Shown: positions 1-11,976 of the stretch, piece after piece
Numbering within the stretch: position 1 is the stretch's first letter
How the letters are laid out: the number at the start of each line of letters is the position of its first letter
Origin: Fallopia convolvulus
Taxonomy: Eukaryota; Streptophyta; Magnoliopsida; Caryophyllales; Polygonaceae
DNA: 64,000 bases
Direction of reading: 5' to 3'
Assembly: GCA_964016875.1 (NCBI GenBank)
Contig: OZ024724.1
Location: 13,558,501-13,622,500, forward strand
Notes under the pieces: generated by a model
Database searches by the model: none
What the model was told of the DNA's origin: nothing
The model's input: only the letters and a program-made list of their open reading frames with translations
Made by a program: the position numbers and the translations under genes

Positions 1-43
1 TGTGAACCTATCTTACGGTTCATAACACCCGTACTACTAATCT

Positions 44-1225
44 ATGGCTTTGTTCGATTGTAGACAGTTGCAGGATGAACACTTCCATGACTATTTTTCA
101 AGATTTCAAGACCATATGTTTAAACTTGGTGCTTGGGGATTACGATACAGTGATATAGAGGTGAACATGGGAGTTATCAATGGTATGAATTTTGAGACAA
201 GAGGGTTGGCCGACTACATGAGCAATGAGAGGCTTTTATTTATGAGACCTGAGGAATGTTGGGATTTATTTTATTTCATGAGCCATCAAAGCTTTCTAGT
301 TGAGTCATCTTCTCAACCACCCTAGGCGGTTGATAATTCTCTTGAGGATATAATCAAGGATATCTCAAAAGGGGCGGATATTATAATCAAGGAGCACTAT
401 GAGTGTTGTTCTTCATATTTTCATTCCACAATCTCATGCCCTTTTGAGTTGTGTGAAAGTAGTGGTGGAATCACATTGGAGTCAAACGATCATGACTCAA
501 ACACTCAAATTCAAGTTGAGGAGCAATCTATTACACTTGATGTGAGTTATGAAAATGAATTTGATGTCCAACATGAATTCACACCTATAAGTCATGTTGA
601 GCAGATTATCAAAGAGCCAAAGGAAGTCTGTGTGGGCATAGAGATTCTTACAAAGCCTAGGGAGCCTGAATCATCTTCACTCACGTGGAGTAAATTGCTT
701 GAGGGTTTTACGATTTTCGAAGAAGACTCTTTTGTCGACCAAGATGACTTCTTTGCTGATGAAGTAGACGGCCATGAGGGAGAAAATCAACATAATACAC
801 CTGTTAAGGTTCCCGTTGTCATGGTGCACCCTATGTTAGGCCTTGACATTCCTTGCTTTGATTTCCCCACCTTCTCACATCAAGAGCTTATGGAGTTCCA
901 AGAAGAGGAGCCAAGTCTACAACACAAGGTGGAAGATGAAGAATCTATGGAGTTCATGCTGGATAAAAGTGGTATTGTGGACAAGTGCTTTGATTCATAT
1001 TGTAAGTATTTTCTAAAGCCACCACTTGTGTTGAATTCTTTTGAGCATATGCCATTTCATGCCAATTGGGCACACATGTTTGATAAATTAAAACGGTCGT
1101 TTAAAGTTATATTATGGTTAATTGATTTATCATTGTGGTACTTATGTCATTTTGAGATATGTGCACAGGGCTTTGACAGATCATTAAGGGCATTGACAAT
1201 GTCTAATATTGTCCAATCATGCTAA
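44..1225 (+). pseudogene. gag-like open frame with one in-frame stop
   Basis: From the ATG at 44 the frame is open to the stop at 1223-1225 except for a single TAG at 323-325, giving roughly 393 codons. The first 93 residues resemble the capsid region of plant retrotransposon gag proteins (aromatic residues in a YFSRF-type helix context). The rest is acidic, with no zinc knuckle, and ends in a hydrophobic-aromatic stretch. Two more stops lie just upstream of the ATG in the same frame, so the protein may once have begun earlier. The function of the second part is not recognised; it could be the fused gag and spacer coding region of a non-autonomous element. Confidence 0.5.
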
Positions 1226-2728
1226 GAGTTAAGCTAATAACATTAAGCAAGCGCTTCTTGCGAGGCAACCCAAGGTTTAGAGTAATTTTGTTTTTCAGTT
1301 ATAATCATTTCCTTTTTAGGTAGTTTTTGGTGTGTGATAGATACCTCAGGTCTGAAGATTGATAACCCGAAGAAGCCACCACCACCACCATAGGATTTCC
1401 CACCGCATTACCCGGATAGCTAGATCGTTGTGAGTTTTTCTTTTCTCTTTACTTTTTACTATACTTTGGGGACAAAATATGTTTTAAGCATGGGAAAAGG
1501 GAATTTACTTGTTTGCATTGCATGTAGTTGCATTAATTTAGGCATTTTAAAAAATTTGCATGCATTGATTAAAATCCTGAAAAATGAAAAAAAATTAGAA
1601 AAGTTGAAAAAAATACTAAAATATTGCATTTAGGTTTTTATTTCCCCATTGTTTGATACCTCTTGTGTTTCTATGCTAAGTATAAATTCTAATCCATGAT
1701 TTGCATGATTTGTTGAAGTTGATATGATATGAGCATGATCATTGATTGATTACCTTGATTATAGGACTGGGCATGTATTTAGCTTGAGTTTTAGATTCAT
1801 TCTGAAGTTCTAGACAAAAATTTGCCTTGTGAGATATTTTAGCCTTTCATGATTATATTTGTTCTCTGCATTCTTGAGTGTATCACCATGATTATCTAGC
1901 TCTAGAACTTGCGTTATGACTCTTTTTCAAGGCTGCTTTATATGATTGAATGCATGACATTAAAATGATTGAGGCAATGTTTCTTTATAACCTATTATTT
2001 CCCTTCCTACCATACAAGATCCATGTTCTTGATACCCCATTTTTTTTGAGCTTTAAGCCTATTTTTGATAACTACACAAAACTTTCCTAGCCTAATAAGC
2101 TTGACCCATTCAGGATTTTGGACTTTAGGTTGTGTTTTTGTTTTGTGGGAGTTTTGTATAAGTATGGGGGAGGTTGAAGAGAAAGGTGGAAAAGATGAAG
2201 TACAACTCTTGTGTGTAAAGTGAAAAAAAAATGAAGATGAAAAGTATGTTGCAAAGCAAAGCAAAGAAAAAGTTCACTTGATTGTTAGTAGTCTTCATAA
2301 GATGAAAAGGATTTAGCACCACAAGCCGAAAATTTATCCATTCCAAATTTCTCTTTACATTGGCCCCATTACAACCCATAAAAAGACCTCTTGATTTTTT
2401 TTTATGTGTTTCATCCCCAACGGTGGAGATTTAGAACTCTAATGCAAGCTTATGGTAGTCTAGTTTTCATGGTTGATTTTTGAGTGAAACACATACCTTT
2501 AAACACTTGAGAGTTTGAGTGCAAACACATTTACCTTGGTGAGGTCTAGAATGAATGAATGATCTTTGCTCTCTGCTTGTATAATGCATGTTAGGACGTC
2601 TTGGTCGGGTTTTTGATTGTATGTAAAATGCTTGTTTGATTTGAGATGGATGTATGATTGCATTTCTATGGTGTGACTTGGATTTATGACTTGCTTGAGG
2701 ACAAGCAAGGGTTAAGCATGGGGGAATT
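1226..2728 (+). other. Non-coding 3' internal region of the LTR element
   Basis: AT-rich sequence with only short chance frames. It includes the motif GAGGCAACCCAA near 1262, a kind of sequence often seen downstream of coding regions in plant gypsy elements, and ends in the purine-rich tract before the LTR at 2729. I see no gene here. Confidence 0.4.
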
Positions 2729-3640
2729 TGATAGCTTGCATATAGGAGTAGTTTAGATGCATGTTTTATATATGTTTTAGCTAGTTTTAGGTTGGTTTTT
2801 ATCTAGTTTTTAGGTTTTTGTGTCGTCGGGTAGTTTGCGCTTGTTTGCTCGGTTTTTGAGGTTTTTAGGTTTATGAGCAACAGCGGGGTGAGGTTTGGTT
2901 GACCATGGTGGTGGTAGACGAGCAAAAGGAAGCTAGGAGGTGGTGCAATGAAGATTGAAGAAGTAGAAGTGAAGATCAAAGAGGAGCTAAAAACGCTGGA
3001 TGCAACCCGCGTTGTCAAGCCGAGCAATCCTATCTGAAGGCAAAAGCGCTGGATGGCAAAAGCGCGGCCGCGCATTACGTCAAACCACGCAATCGGAGAT
3101 TTCGTGCGGATAACATTTGGGCCGACGGATTGGGCTTTGTTTATGGGCTTGTATTATATCTTGTCCGAGTAGTGGGTTAATGATAGGGTTTTGAGGATTG
3201 TTGTAGAGGAGATATTTAAACCTTTGTTAGTTTGTTTTTATGATAACTTTTATTAGACCTTTGGAGGCTAGGTTTTACTCTCAAGAGAGCAACTTTGAAA
3301 CTCTTGTAAGTTTGTTTTTAATTTAATTATGCATTGCTAAATTTATTGTGTTTGACTAGTTATTGAAATCATAGATTGCATAATATCTTGAGGTTTGATT
3401 GATTCTCAACAACTTGAATAGGTTTTATTCCTTGTGCTTAAATGAATCACAATTATTCTAGGGTTTTGTTAGATTAGCTACCTAATATTATTTCTGGGAT
3501 ACTTTATAACTAATCTGATCAAGTCCCGTTCGGGGTTGATTAGATAAAGTAGAAACTTTAATTGTTTGGACCCGTTCGGGCTAATCAATTATGATTTACG
3601 CTCTAGAGGAACAAGGAAATAAGGAGGAAAGGAGGAACAC
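2729..3640 (+). repeat. 3' LTR (right boundary uncertain)
   Basis: Begins TGATAG directly after a purine tract. It contains a U3-like region to about 3200, then TTTAAACC-type TATA-like sequence and a long T-rich stretch compatible with R/U5. Two CCCGTTCGGG inverted motifs occur at about 3525 and 3571. The TG...CA end is not identified, partly because another element appears to interrupt the region beyond about 3640. Confidence 0.45.
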
Positions 3641-3920
3641 ATCTTGGACGTTAGTTTAATAAAAAGGTACGGACCAGATTTAATATAATTAAGAGCATAA
3701 TAAAAGTTTAGTACGAGATACACCAGATTGTATCTATTGCCCAATCATAATTATAACCTCCCATATAATTTTAAAAATCTTTCCATTTTCCCATAAAATA
3801 GATTTGGTAGTTTATTTTCTCTTCTCCTTCTGATTTTTTCTCTCTCCCTCTGATTCTCTCCTTCTCTACACTAGAAACGCCATTTCTTTATTCACATTCT
3901 CTGGAGGATTAAAGTGGATA

Positions 3921-5035
3921 TGACAAAAGATTCAAGCGGTGAGTATAATTCTTTTCACTTTCTTGATTTTTTAGGTTCATAAGTCATGGTGTGTCGTTGT
4001 TCGTAATCGGTTGAAGTGCATATAGCGTTTTTATAGTTGCTAAGATTAGGGTTGTGGTTTGTCCCAAATCTGTAGTTTTTCAAGAGTATGTGGTTAGATT
4101 TGAAGTTGTTGTTGAGTCCACAAAGGTAATATGACGATTTGGTGTATTTGCTGATGTCCATTTCAATTTGGATAATCGATTGTTCTGTGTGAAGAAATGT
4201 TGTTAGATGTTATGTTTCTTGATATTGAGTTAGTAATTGATTTGTGTTTGGTTGGTTTAAAATAGGAAAAGATGACAACATCTCCTATGACTAAAGGCAA
4301 TAAGCGTTCACTGGACAAAGGTTAGTTATTTGATTTTCAAGTTCATTAATATGGTTGTTCATGCTTACAAGTACATTTAATATATGAGTTTTTATTATTT
4401 GTACGATTCTTCAATGGACAGAATAATCTTTTTCATATATGCATGTGTAGATATATGCATGTGTACGATTCTTCAATGTGTTTATATGTGTTATTCATAG
4501 TAAGGATATATAGAATTCACTTGATTAATCTTTGTGTTATTCATAGCAAGGTTCATTATTATTATTGTTCAAAAGCTCAATTATTATACCAAACAGATTG
4601 TGTTTTTCAGAACATTAACTTGTGTTAATGTAGTTCGATCTTAAAGGCCAATTGGACAAAGTAGTTATTTGATTTTCAAGTTCATTAATATGGTTGTTCA
4701 TGCTTACAAGTACATTTATTATGAGTTTTTATTATTTGTATGAATATTCAATTGACAAAGTAATCTTTTTCATATATGCATGTAAAGTTATGATGTGATT
4801 TTTATCTTCAATTGGATATGGTATGACATAGTTGTATTATTCATGGATGCATATTGTATTTTCCAAGTTGTTTATATGTAACTATCCCATATGATATTTC
4901 TAACTTTTTAATTTATACTTTGAATGTAGATGAGTCAGATGATGATGAAGATGTTCCACTTTCTAAAAGGCGAGTCGTAAGAATAAGCAAAATTTGAAGC
5001 AAAAAGCTGGTGTTAAAGCAATAAAAAAATTGTAG
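3921..5035 (+). pseudogene. Small gene-like unit with spliced acidic/basic peptide
   Basis: A CT-rich 5'UTR-like stretch precedes ATGACAAAAGATTCAAGCG at 3920 with a GTGAGT donor. A second exon-like segment starts at about 4266 after a TAG acceptor and carries ATGACAACATCTCC; it ends at a GTTAG donor near 4320. A third begins after TGTAG at about 4929 and reads DESDDDEDVPLSKRRV before a stop at about 4998. Joining segments two and three gives a short peptide of roughly 40 residues with an acidic run followed by a basic, nuclear-signal-like run. Read from the first ATG, the frame stops in exon two. This may be a captured or decayed gene fragment; no family is recognised. Confidence 0.25.
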
Positions 5036-5259
5036 AATCACAAGGTCGTAATGTAGATTAAGATTTTAGATTTTTTTTCAACAATGTTGTTTTGTTTTTC
5101 AGTTTGATCTATGATTGTATTCTATTCCTTTTCGACATTATGTTTGGTGTGTTTGAATATCACAAAGATTGTGATCTATTAATCTAGTTTTGTCATTTAT
5201 GATTTTAAGATGGTATGGTTGTTTCACATAATAGTGTTATTTTTGTTTTGCACATTCAT

Positions 5260-7205
5260 ATATGAAATCATATTAGTCCCTTATATGAAAAAACAATATA
5301 CGACAATACGAAAGATCCATAAATGAAAAAAACGTCGTCATATATGAAAAACAGTGCATGTATATATGAAGAATAACATTTTCTTTATTGAAAAAATATC
5401 AATTGATGTATGAATATTTTACGAATGTGTATAGAACAATACAACTAATGTAAATGAATAAACATTGTCAATATTTTTCGCCAAAAGCCAAGCAAAACAT
5501 TTTAAACTATATCATTGAAAAATTTTACATTAAAATTTGAAAAACACATCACATTTAAATGAATAACGATGAACAATAAGTTGAACAATTATACATTTAA
5601 TTACGAACAATACTACAATTCGGTAGCAATAAGTATACACAACTTTATGAATAACACAATAAAACATTAAGAAAAACACTAATATTGTTACGAATAACAA
5701 ATAATGCTTTTTGAACACTTACAATATTGAAAATCTATTATTTAATGCATGCTTGAATATTAAACAAATATGTATATAATAATTCGCTTACTATAATTGA
5801 ATAAAAAGTCAAGAATATAAGAGTTAACAATACTATACAACCGGCTAGTTTAAGTTAAAGCATTGAAAATCTTTAAAGTCATAATTGAATAACAAACCTG
5901 GTTACTTAGAACAAAACATCACATTTATAGACATCACTAATAAGTAACAATAAGATGAAACAAATGCCAAAACCACTAGAATTAAGGATAATATTCTCCC
6001 TTAAGTGACATAATATTCAGTACTAGTTATGTAGTTTGATAATAACAACATCTAAATAAAAAGGAAATAACAACATCATCAGTGTCTTGGCCTTGATTTG
6101 TATCGATTTCTGAATTTGAAACGTCCATGCCATCCTCAAACACATATTCATCCCACTTGATTCCTCCACTGTTTGATTAACAATTAATGACATTATTAAT
6201 AACAATATATAATTATTGGAATAACAATTCACGCTTAAATGAATAATATTACATGAATAGATGAATGAATAGTAACACACAAATGAATATCATATCAATT
6301 ACAATTGAAAATTTGTAAAGGTTAATATGAATATTGATTAATATATTAATGAAAGTCATATCAATAATAGTTGAACAATTACATATGAATTATTATACAC
6401 AAAGAACTGAAAAGATTATCATGCTTGAATGAATATCAATGAAATTATTTATGAATTTTGCTCACAATAATAATACACAAATGTTTGAAAATCAAATCAC
6501 ATATAGATGAACAATACTGAAATTGACGTTGAACAATTACATATCTAGTTACGAACAATTGACGTTGAACAACTACACGCAATTATGAATAATTATCCTG
6601 GTATAGATGAATATTAAGCAAACTATATATGAATAATAACCCACGAATATTTGAATAACACATTTTGAATATCACTTCACGAGTGTATGAAAAAAAATCT
6701 TGGTGTTTATAAAATACCATATCAAACAAGAAAAATCGTCCACTCAAAAATGTATATGTGAATAACTTTACATACATTTTTGAATAACTATATCCATTAT
6801 ATATGAATATCAAACAACTCATAAGAGAATAATAAGCCTCACAAAAATGAATAATAATACACTCATATATGAAAAACGAATCAGACATATATGAACATCA
6901 TTTATATAAGCACAAAGGAATATCTAGGCATCCATATATGAATAACAATACTAATTGATCATTTATTCAACTCAATTAATACATTTATTCAACTCATAAT
7001 ATAAAACTAGATAATTCTATATGAGCGTACGACTTATTCAAGATTAGCTCAAGCATTGTTCAACTCAACTCATATACGTTTTCATTGATTCAAACAAAAT
7101 TATTGCAAATGAAAGATTGAAAAAGCAGTTTGCACAAAAGTCGTTCATGCAAAGAAGTGTTTATGTTCAATACTAATTGATCATTTATTCAACTCAATGA
7201 ATATA
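5260..7205. repeat. Degenerate AT-rich repeat tract (ATGAATAA / TGAACAATTAC words)
   Basis: About 1.9 kb is filled with variants of ATATATGAATAA, GAATAACA and TGAACAATTACAT at irregular spacing. A 31-bp exact direct repeat sits at 6946-6976 and 7168-7198. Open frames here are low-complexity by-products of the composition and are not annotated as genes. Confidence 0.55.
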
Positions 7206-7745
7206 CATAATGAAATATCGAACAAACCATAAGATCAAATTAATTAATCGCGATTGTTTTTACCATCAAAAAAATGGATTTAACATTGAATTGATAAAGT
7301 TCAAACCACTCAAACACACATGTCCGTTTATATATTATCATAAATTCAATCAAAACGGTTATTGTTCTAATCAAAACAAGTTCTTACCTCTTTCCATGGA
7401 AGGATGTTTAGGGTTTGAAAGATGCGACTTGCAATTGGTATGGTGATGACGATTATTCAACATCGATTCTAACCATATTATCAATGGCAATGTCGAAGAA
7501 TTTTTTTACTCAATGGGAGAGATATTCCGAGATTTAGATATGGAAATTCTGTAGGATATGGAAGATTTTCTTTTTCCACCTCTCCTTAAATTTCAGATCT
7601 GCCTTATTTAGCAGATCGTGGCTTTCCCCCCTATTTTTATCCCCACATTTTTTATTTTGTACCCCCTCTTTTAACCATTGATTACTCCAAATCTAACGAA
7701 CCACAATTATTCCCTCGTTTCTCCTTAAAACTCGTTTCTCCTGAG

Positions 7746-8022
7746 CGTGCCTCATCAATTATAGAAGGGAATAAATCCACAAAAAACTTAGATGTCTGTT
7801 TGCTCTAAGTGTTTGTTTCTATTGATAACTTGACTCGTAAAGTTGTCATTTAATTGAATCTAGACGTTGCTTTAGGTTGTTAAATGATTAGGGTTGTTTT
7901 GACTGTTAGTTCTTTCAACTAGAATTGAAGTTTGGGTCATAATCCTGAGTAGGAGTATAATCCACAATAGATTATTCAAGGGAATTGAGAATAGAAAGAA
8001 TCAATGATCAATAAGCATATCT
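7746..8022 (+). other. Untranslated leader-like region before gag-like frame
   Basis: AT-rich single-copy-looking sequence leading into the gag-like frame at 8023. I see no convincing primer-binding site. It may be LTR or leader sequence of the gypsy remnant that follows. Confidence 0.25.
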
Positions 8023-8616
8023 ATGACGGATTTAACTAAAACTTTGTGTGCATTGCTTGGATCAAGAGCTAAAACTTTGCGTGCTTGTTTGCCTTGTTCG
8101 TTTTGTTCTTTGTTACTCACCATGTCTTCTCCTTCTGTTTCAGGTGCATTACAAAATCAAGAGGTCGATCATACACTCAACCCTACTACTTTGATCGAGT
8201 CCATGCTTGTAGAACAAGAAATTGCTCTTTTAAGGCAACAAATGGCTGATATGCAAGCTCGTTTTGACTCCCAAACTTTATTTCTTGCATCCCTCGCACC
8301 ACCACCTACTTCGGCTCCAATGACGCAAGCGGGCGTCAACATCTCGAGCTCGCCACAAGACCCGGTCTTGGTTGGTCCTCCCGCGCCACAAAAACTTGCT
8401 CTCGGGCCTTCGACGCGCGCCCGCACTAAGGCCTCGGGCATCACCATTGGTGCACCGGTAGCATCTGTGCCATTGATCATGCCTAACCAGCCCACTCCAC
8501 TTGCTACACAGGACCCCCACTGCAAGGACAAGGGTCCCGTTGAGCCTAATCCTCCACCCGTGGAGCCCATTACCGAGCCTAGGCAAGGCCAAGACACTCG
8601 CATACGTCATAGCTAA
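8023..8616 (+). pseudogene. gag-like frame of gypsy remnant
   Basis: 197 codons. The more likely internal start is the ATG at 8121 (MSSPSVSGAL...), because the preceding 33 codons read like leader sequence. Residues about 60-90 form a Leu/Gln-rich helical stretch (EIALLRQQMADMQARF) suggestive of a coiled coil. The C-terminal half is Pro/Thr-rich. No capsid core or zinc knuckle follows in frame. Later frames at 8501-8764 and 8783-9016 seem to continue a decayed protein up to the protease. Confidence 0.4.
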
Positions 8617-8996
8617 TGATCCGTCTTCGAGTGCCTATGCCGAAGACCAAGATATGTATTCTCAGCCACCTATTTTTGATTCTTATGGTCCCGAGGATGA
8701 TGGCTACTATGCCACCACTTCGCTTAGTGCTCCGCCTCGCCCACAATTTGTGGACGATGATTGAGCATGTCGGCTTTATGGAATGCGTGACCAACGCTTT
8801 CCGGCACCGGTTTTTTACCATAACATTTTTGCTAAAACCAAAGGGCCTTATGAGAAGGAACCTAGTCACAATCGTCGACATATTTCCTTGGAGTACAATT
8901 ATGCTACACCGGTTATCCATGATGACTTTAAGGAGTTCGATGATGAACAAATTGAAGATTCGGGCATGGTTAATCCTCATAATTTTCTAGCGTTGG

Positions 8997-9410
8997 GTGA
9001 ATCTCTTCCACACTAGATCTCTTATTGGTTCCACCAGCTTAAGTGTGATTATTGACTCCGGGTGTTGCACCAATTTGATCAACGAGAAGGTTGTAGCTCA
9101 CCTTGGGCTACCTACAACTCCTCACCCAGCTACTTATGGTCTTCAATGGCTCTCCTCGAGCTCAAGTACACAAGTTTCTAAACAATGCATGATTTCCTTT
9201 TCAACTGGTCCTTACATACATTCTATACTTTGTGATGTGGTTGCAATGGACGTCACCCATTTATTATTGGGACGTCCATGGCAATTTTATAGGCATGTTC
9301 TTCATGATGGTTACTTAAACACGTATGTGTTTACATACCACGGGAAGCGTGTCAAGCTCTTACCTATGTCGCCAAGTGAGATTTTAAAGGATCAGGTTCA
9401 AAGGGATTGA
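8997..9410 (+). pseudogene. Retropepsin-like aspartic protease of a Ty3/gypsy element
   Basis: 137 codons. The protein shows the retropepsin signature IIDSGCCTNLI at about residues 19-29 (catalytic Asp-Ser-Gly), a flap-type region, and the family-typical AMDVTHLLLGRPWQFYRHV segment containing the second hydrophobic-Leu-Leu-Gly motif, then HDGYLNTYVF. In intact elements this domain is released from a Gag-Pol polyprotein and processes it. Here it is followed by a stop (9408-9410), with no reverse transcriptase in any frame downstream. It is a confident domain call, but the gene is a remnant. Confidence 0.75.
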
Positions 9411-10058
9411 CAGAAAGCATTTGAAGATGAGGAACAAGTTACAAAGGCCAAAGGGGTGCCAAAACCAAATCTCTTTGAAGAGCATGGCAATGGCACGCCC
9501 CGCCATGATCCGAGGCCGCCTAACGCATCCACACGCCCCAAGCCAACCCATGGCGTGCCTCTTCAAGGTTCGGTTGAGCGTCGGTTGTTGTTGACATATC
9601 CGTCGTTGTCTTTGGCGCCATTTCGTGGGGGTAAACCTGACTCCCCGCTTCATTTTGAGGAAGCGAGGACGCTTCCCATTCAAGGGGTGGAGGATGATGC
9701 GTTCCGTCCTAGGACGGCATCAACGGGTTCTATCACAAGTCGAGTTTTTCAATCCAAGAGTTCGGTTGAAGACCCGCCTTCAACTATATTGATGACATAC
9801 TTCGTCCAAGACACACTTTCGGAACAATTGGAGGAGTTGGGGGTCAAGCCAAGCTTTTCCGAAGAATTATCCGATGGTGCGAACGAGACAAGCCTGGGCG
9901 CGATTGCGCCCCTGCCCAAGATCCCGCGCCGCACCACCAAACGCCCAACCTCTACGGGCGTGGGCTATGTGCCCGGGAGCGCGCCCGCGATCCCCACCTC
10001 CGGGACCGCGCCGCGCGAGCAGAAAGGTGGCACCCTCGGGCGCAGGCTGGAAGCCTAG

Positions 10059-10690
10059 GAGCGCGCCCACGCTCCTCCCGTGTCGGGCCGCGCTTCGTTT
10101 GGCGGTATTTCCGAATTGTCTACGAGTCTTTTGAAGGTTCGGGTTTTCAGGTTTCTATTTTTATTTCATATCGGGATTTTGAGTAAAACAATTACTTTGT
10201 TTGGTATTAATTTTATTCCAGCTATTTATTAATAAACGAGATGGGTTGGGCTTGCATGCTTGGGCCTATTCTCACTAGAATTTCTAGGGTTAGGTCTAGT
10301 TCTCTATTAATATGTCATACTATTGTCAAATTCAGTTTCACGCTTGAATGAATTGATAAATTGCCTACGTGAATCGAGTTTCTCTTCCCTAAGCTTCAGG
10401 CGTCAAATCCTTCTTAACCCTTTTCCCAATCGCTCTTCAGTACTTCTGAGATTTCGATTATCGGAATCAATTCCACATTGAGACGCCGCTAGATCCCTAG
10501 CGTCGTACCTTCAATCCTCGATCCGCGCGCCCTTGCGTGCTCCTATCTTGTTGCTTCCGCTTCATTGTTCGTTGTAGATCGAAACGAGATTCATAATACA
10601 AGACGTCGGTCCTTGTAGCGAGGAGGAACGCATCACATAGCTAAGCCACAAGCACTCCTCTTCGGTTTGATGTTGGCTCGTTCTCTTAGT
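10059..10690 (+). repeat. LTR/UTR-like sequence following the gypsy remnant
   Basis: No coding potential. It contains a TATA-like CTCTATTAATATG near 10300 and then a GC-richer transcribed-region-like stretch to about 10660, the composition expected of U3-R-U5. No matching second copy is present in the window, so an LTR identity is only inferred. Confidence 0.3.
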
Positions 10691-11020
10691 ATACATCATA
10701 TTATTGCAAAGTCAGATTCTTTATCTATTATCCTTTGCATTCAAGCTTCTACATCAAACGTACTTATCTTATTTAAGTACTATATTGAACACTTCATTCG
10801 TTTCTTTTTGTTGTGTTCATATAGGTAGACATGACAATTGTGTAACTCACTTTATCACACGTTTGTATCTTAATCCGGACATGAACAAGTTGTTATAACT
10901 GATATATATTCCGCCATGTATAATTGACTTAGCTGAATTGGATATTTAATATATTAACACTTTGCCTCAAGAAATGATTCGTATAACAACTACATAAACT
11001 AGATAAATATATATGTGCCT
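10691..11020. other. AT-rich intergenic stretch
   Basis: No gene, repeat boundary or RNA feature can be supported here; only short chance frames are present. Confidence 0.4.
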
Positions 11021-11022
11021 TG

Positions 11023-11492
11023 AAACTAATTATATGAGTATGTGAGTGAAAACTAATTATATGAGTAAGGGAAAAAGATAGCCTTAAAGAACCAAATAAA
11101 TGCAAAATGCACAAATAGATAGTCCTAGATGTACAAATGGATGGTATTGACACACAAAGATAAGTTTATTTAATTTCCTAATAAGGATATATTAATAAAC
11201 AAATGAGGTTATTTCAATGAACAAATATGGGTATATCCATAAACAAATGGGGTTTATCAATGAACAAACAAGCTTATATCAATGAACAAAAAATGTTATA
11301 TCAATAAAAAAATAGGGGTATATCCATGCACAAATAGAATATATCAATGAACAAACAATGGTATACCAATGAACAAATAATGGCATACCAATGAACAAAC
11401 ATGGGTATATTAATGAACAAATAGGGCTATATCAATGAACAAATACGAGTATATCAATGAACAAATATGGCTATATCGAAACTAATTATATG
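11023..11492. repeat. Degenerate minisatellite, unit about 22-24 bp
   Basis: About a dozen diverged copies of a unit like TATATCAATGAACAAATAGG run from about 11185 to 11478. The block is flanked by copies of AAACTAATTATATG at about 11023, 11048 and 11480, as if the array grew between short direct repeats. No coding role. Confidence 0.75.
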
Positions 11493-11680
11493 TGCATTAA
11501 AAAACTATATAATATTTTGTATTCATACACATAAATAAGGTTAAAAAATAAAAGTTCGAAATCGATAAATAATTTTATCAAAAACTCGATGCACAATTAG
11601 TTAGTATTGATGAACAATTGGTCAATATTAATGAATAATTGGCTAATTTTGATAAACAAACTGGTTGCGTCTCATAAAGA

Positions 11681-11700
11681 CGTATTTTTCGAAAAATACG
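11681..11700. repeat. Perfect 20-bp palindrome
   Basis: CGTATTTTTCGAAAAATACG equals its own reverse complement. It is followed by two near-identical copies of GGGAAAAATTCGTCC (11699-11713 and about 11750-11764), each ending in a CGTATTTTAT-type stretch. It could form a cruciform or be the core of a larger AT-rich inverted structure. Confidence 0.85.
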
Positions 11701-11885
11701 GGAAAAATTCGTCCATGCCGTATTTTATTGAAAAATAAGCAAATAATACGGGAAAAATTCGTCCGTGTCGTATTTTATCTTTTTTAATGAATGTTTAATC
11801 AAGGACGTTGATTTTTTGGAAGGAACAAGCGAGATTTATTCTTATTTCTCACATGGGCGCCCATTCGCACGAGACTCTTTCTCGC

Positions 11886-11974
<89 letters not shown>
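11886..11974. repeat. (AAT)30 microsatellite
   Basis: Uninterrupted AAT trinucleotides, about 89-90 bases, ending exactly where the Sirevirus 5' LTR begins (the last T is shared with the LTR's TG). A short AAT tract (22931-22944) lies directly after the 3' LTR, so the element sits inside a microsatellite. Long Asn, Tyr or Leu runs predicted here are artefacts. Confidence 0.97.

Positions 11975-11976
<2 letters not shown>

Larger units (their letters stand above)
1..3640 (+). mobile_element. 3' portion of an LTR retrotransposon (internal fragment plus 3' LTR)
   Basis: The internal part carries a gag-like frame (44-1225), then about 1.5 kb without coding capacity. A purine tract just before 2729 (AGCATGGGGGAAT) has the form of a polypurine tract and is followed by TGATAGCTTGCATA, an LTR-type start. 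No protease, reverse transcriptase or integrase is visible, so this is either a fragment or a non-autonomous element. The 5' end lies outside the window. The right boundary is uncertain because AT-rich sequence of another kind begins somewhere around 3640. Confidence 0.55.
3640..7745. mobile_element. Candidate DNA-transposon-like AT-rich block, family unknown
   Basis: Sequence character changes near 3640 and again near 7745. Inside are a CT-rich leader (about 3825-3890), a small spliced gene-like unit (3921-5035), a long tract of degenerate ATGAATAA-type words (5260-7200) and another small frame at 7210-7446. Poorly conserved purine-rich and pyrimidine-rich stretches at the two ends might be decayed inverted repeats, but no clean TIR or target duplication is visible. 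The element class is therefore unproven. Confidence 0.3.
8023..10058 (+). mobile_element. Ty3/gypsy retrotransposon remnant (gag-like plus protease only)
   Basis: Contains a gag-like N-terminal frame (8023-8616), shifted fragments at 8501-8764 and 8783-9016, a recognisable gypsy protease (8997-9410) and a further GC-rich frame to 10058. No reverse transcriptase, RNase H or integrase follows, so the element is truncated or was a non-autonomous derivative that kept only gag and protease. The GC-rich 3' part (9880-10080) contrasts sharply with the surrounding AT-rich DNA. Confidence 0.6.

Noticed and set aside
449..1225. Independent host gene
   Set aside because: The frame is continuous with the gag-like frame at 44 apart from one TAG and lies just upstream of an LTR.
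3955..4161. 68-codon minus-strand frame
   Set aside because: AT-rich chance frame opposite the spliced gene-like unit.
8169..8610. Two overlapping minus-strand frames of 110-144 codons
   Set aside because: They are shadows of the GC-rich gag-like frame; no domain on the minus strand.
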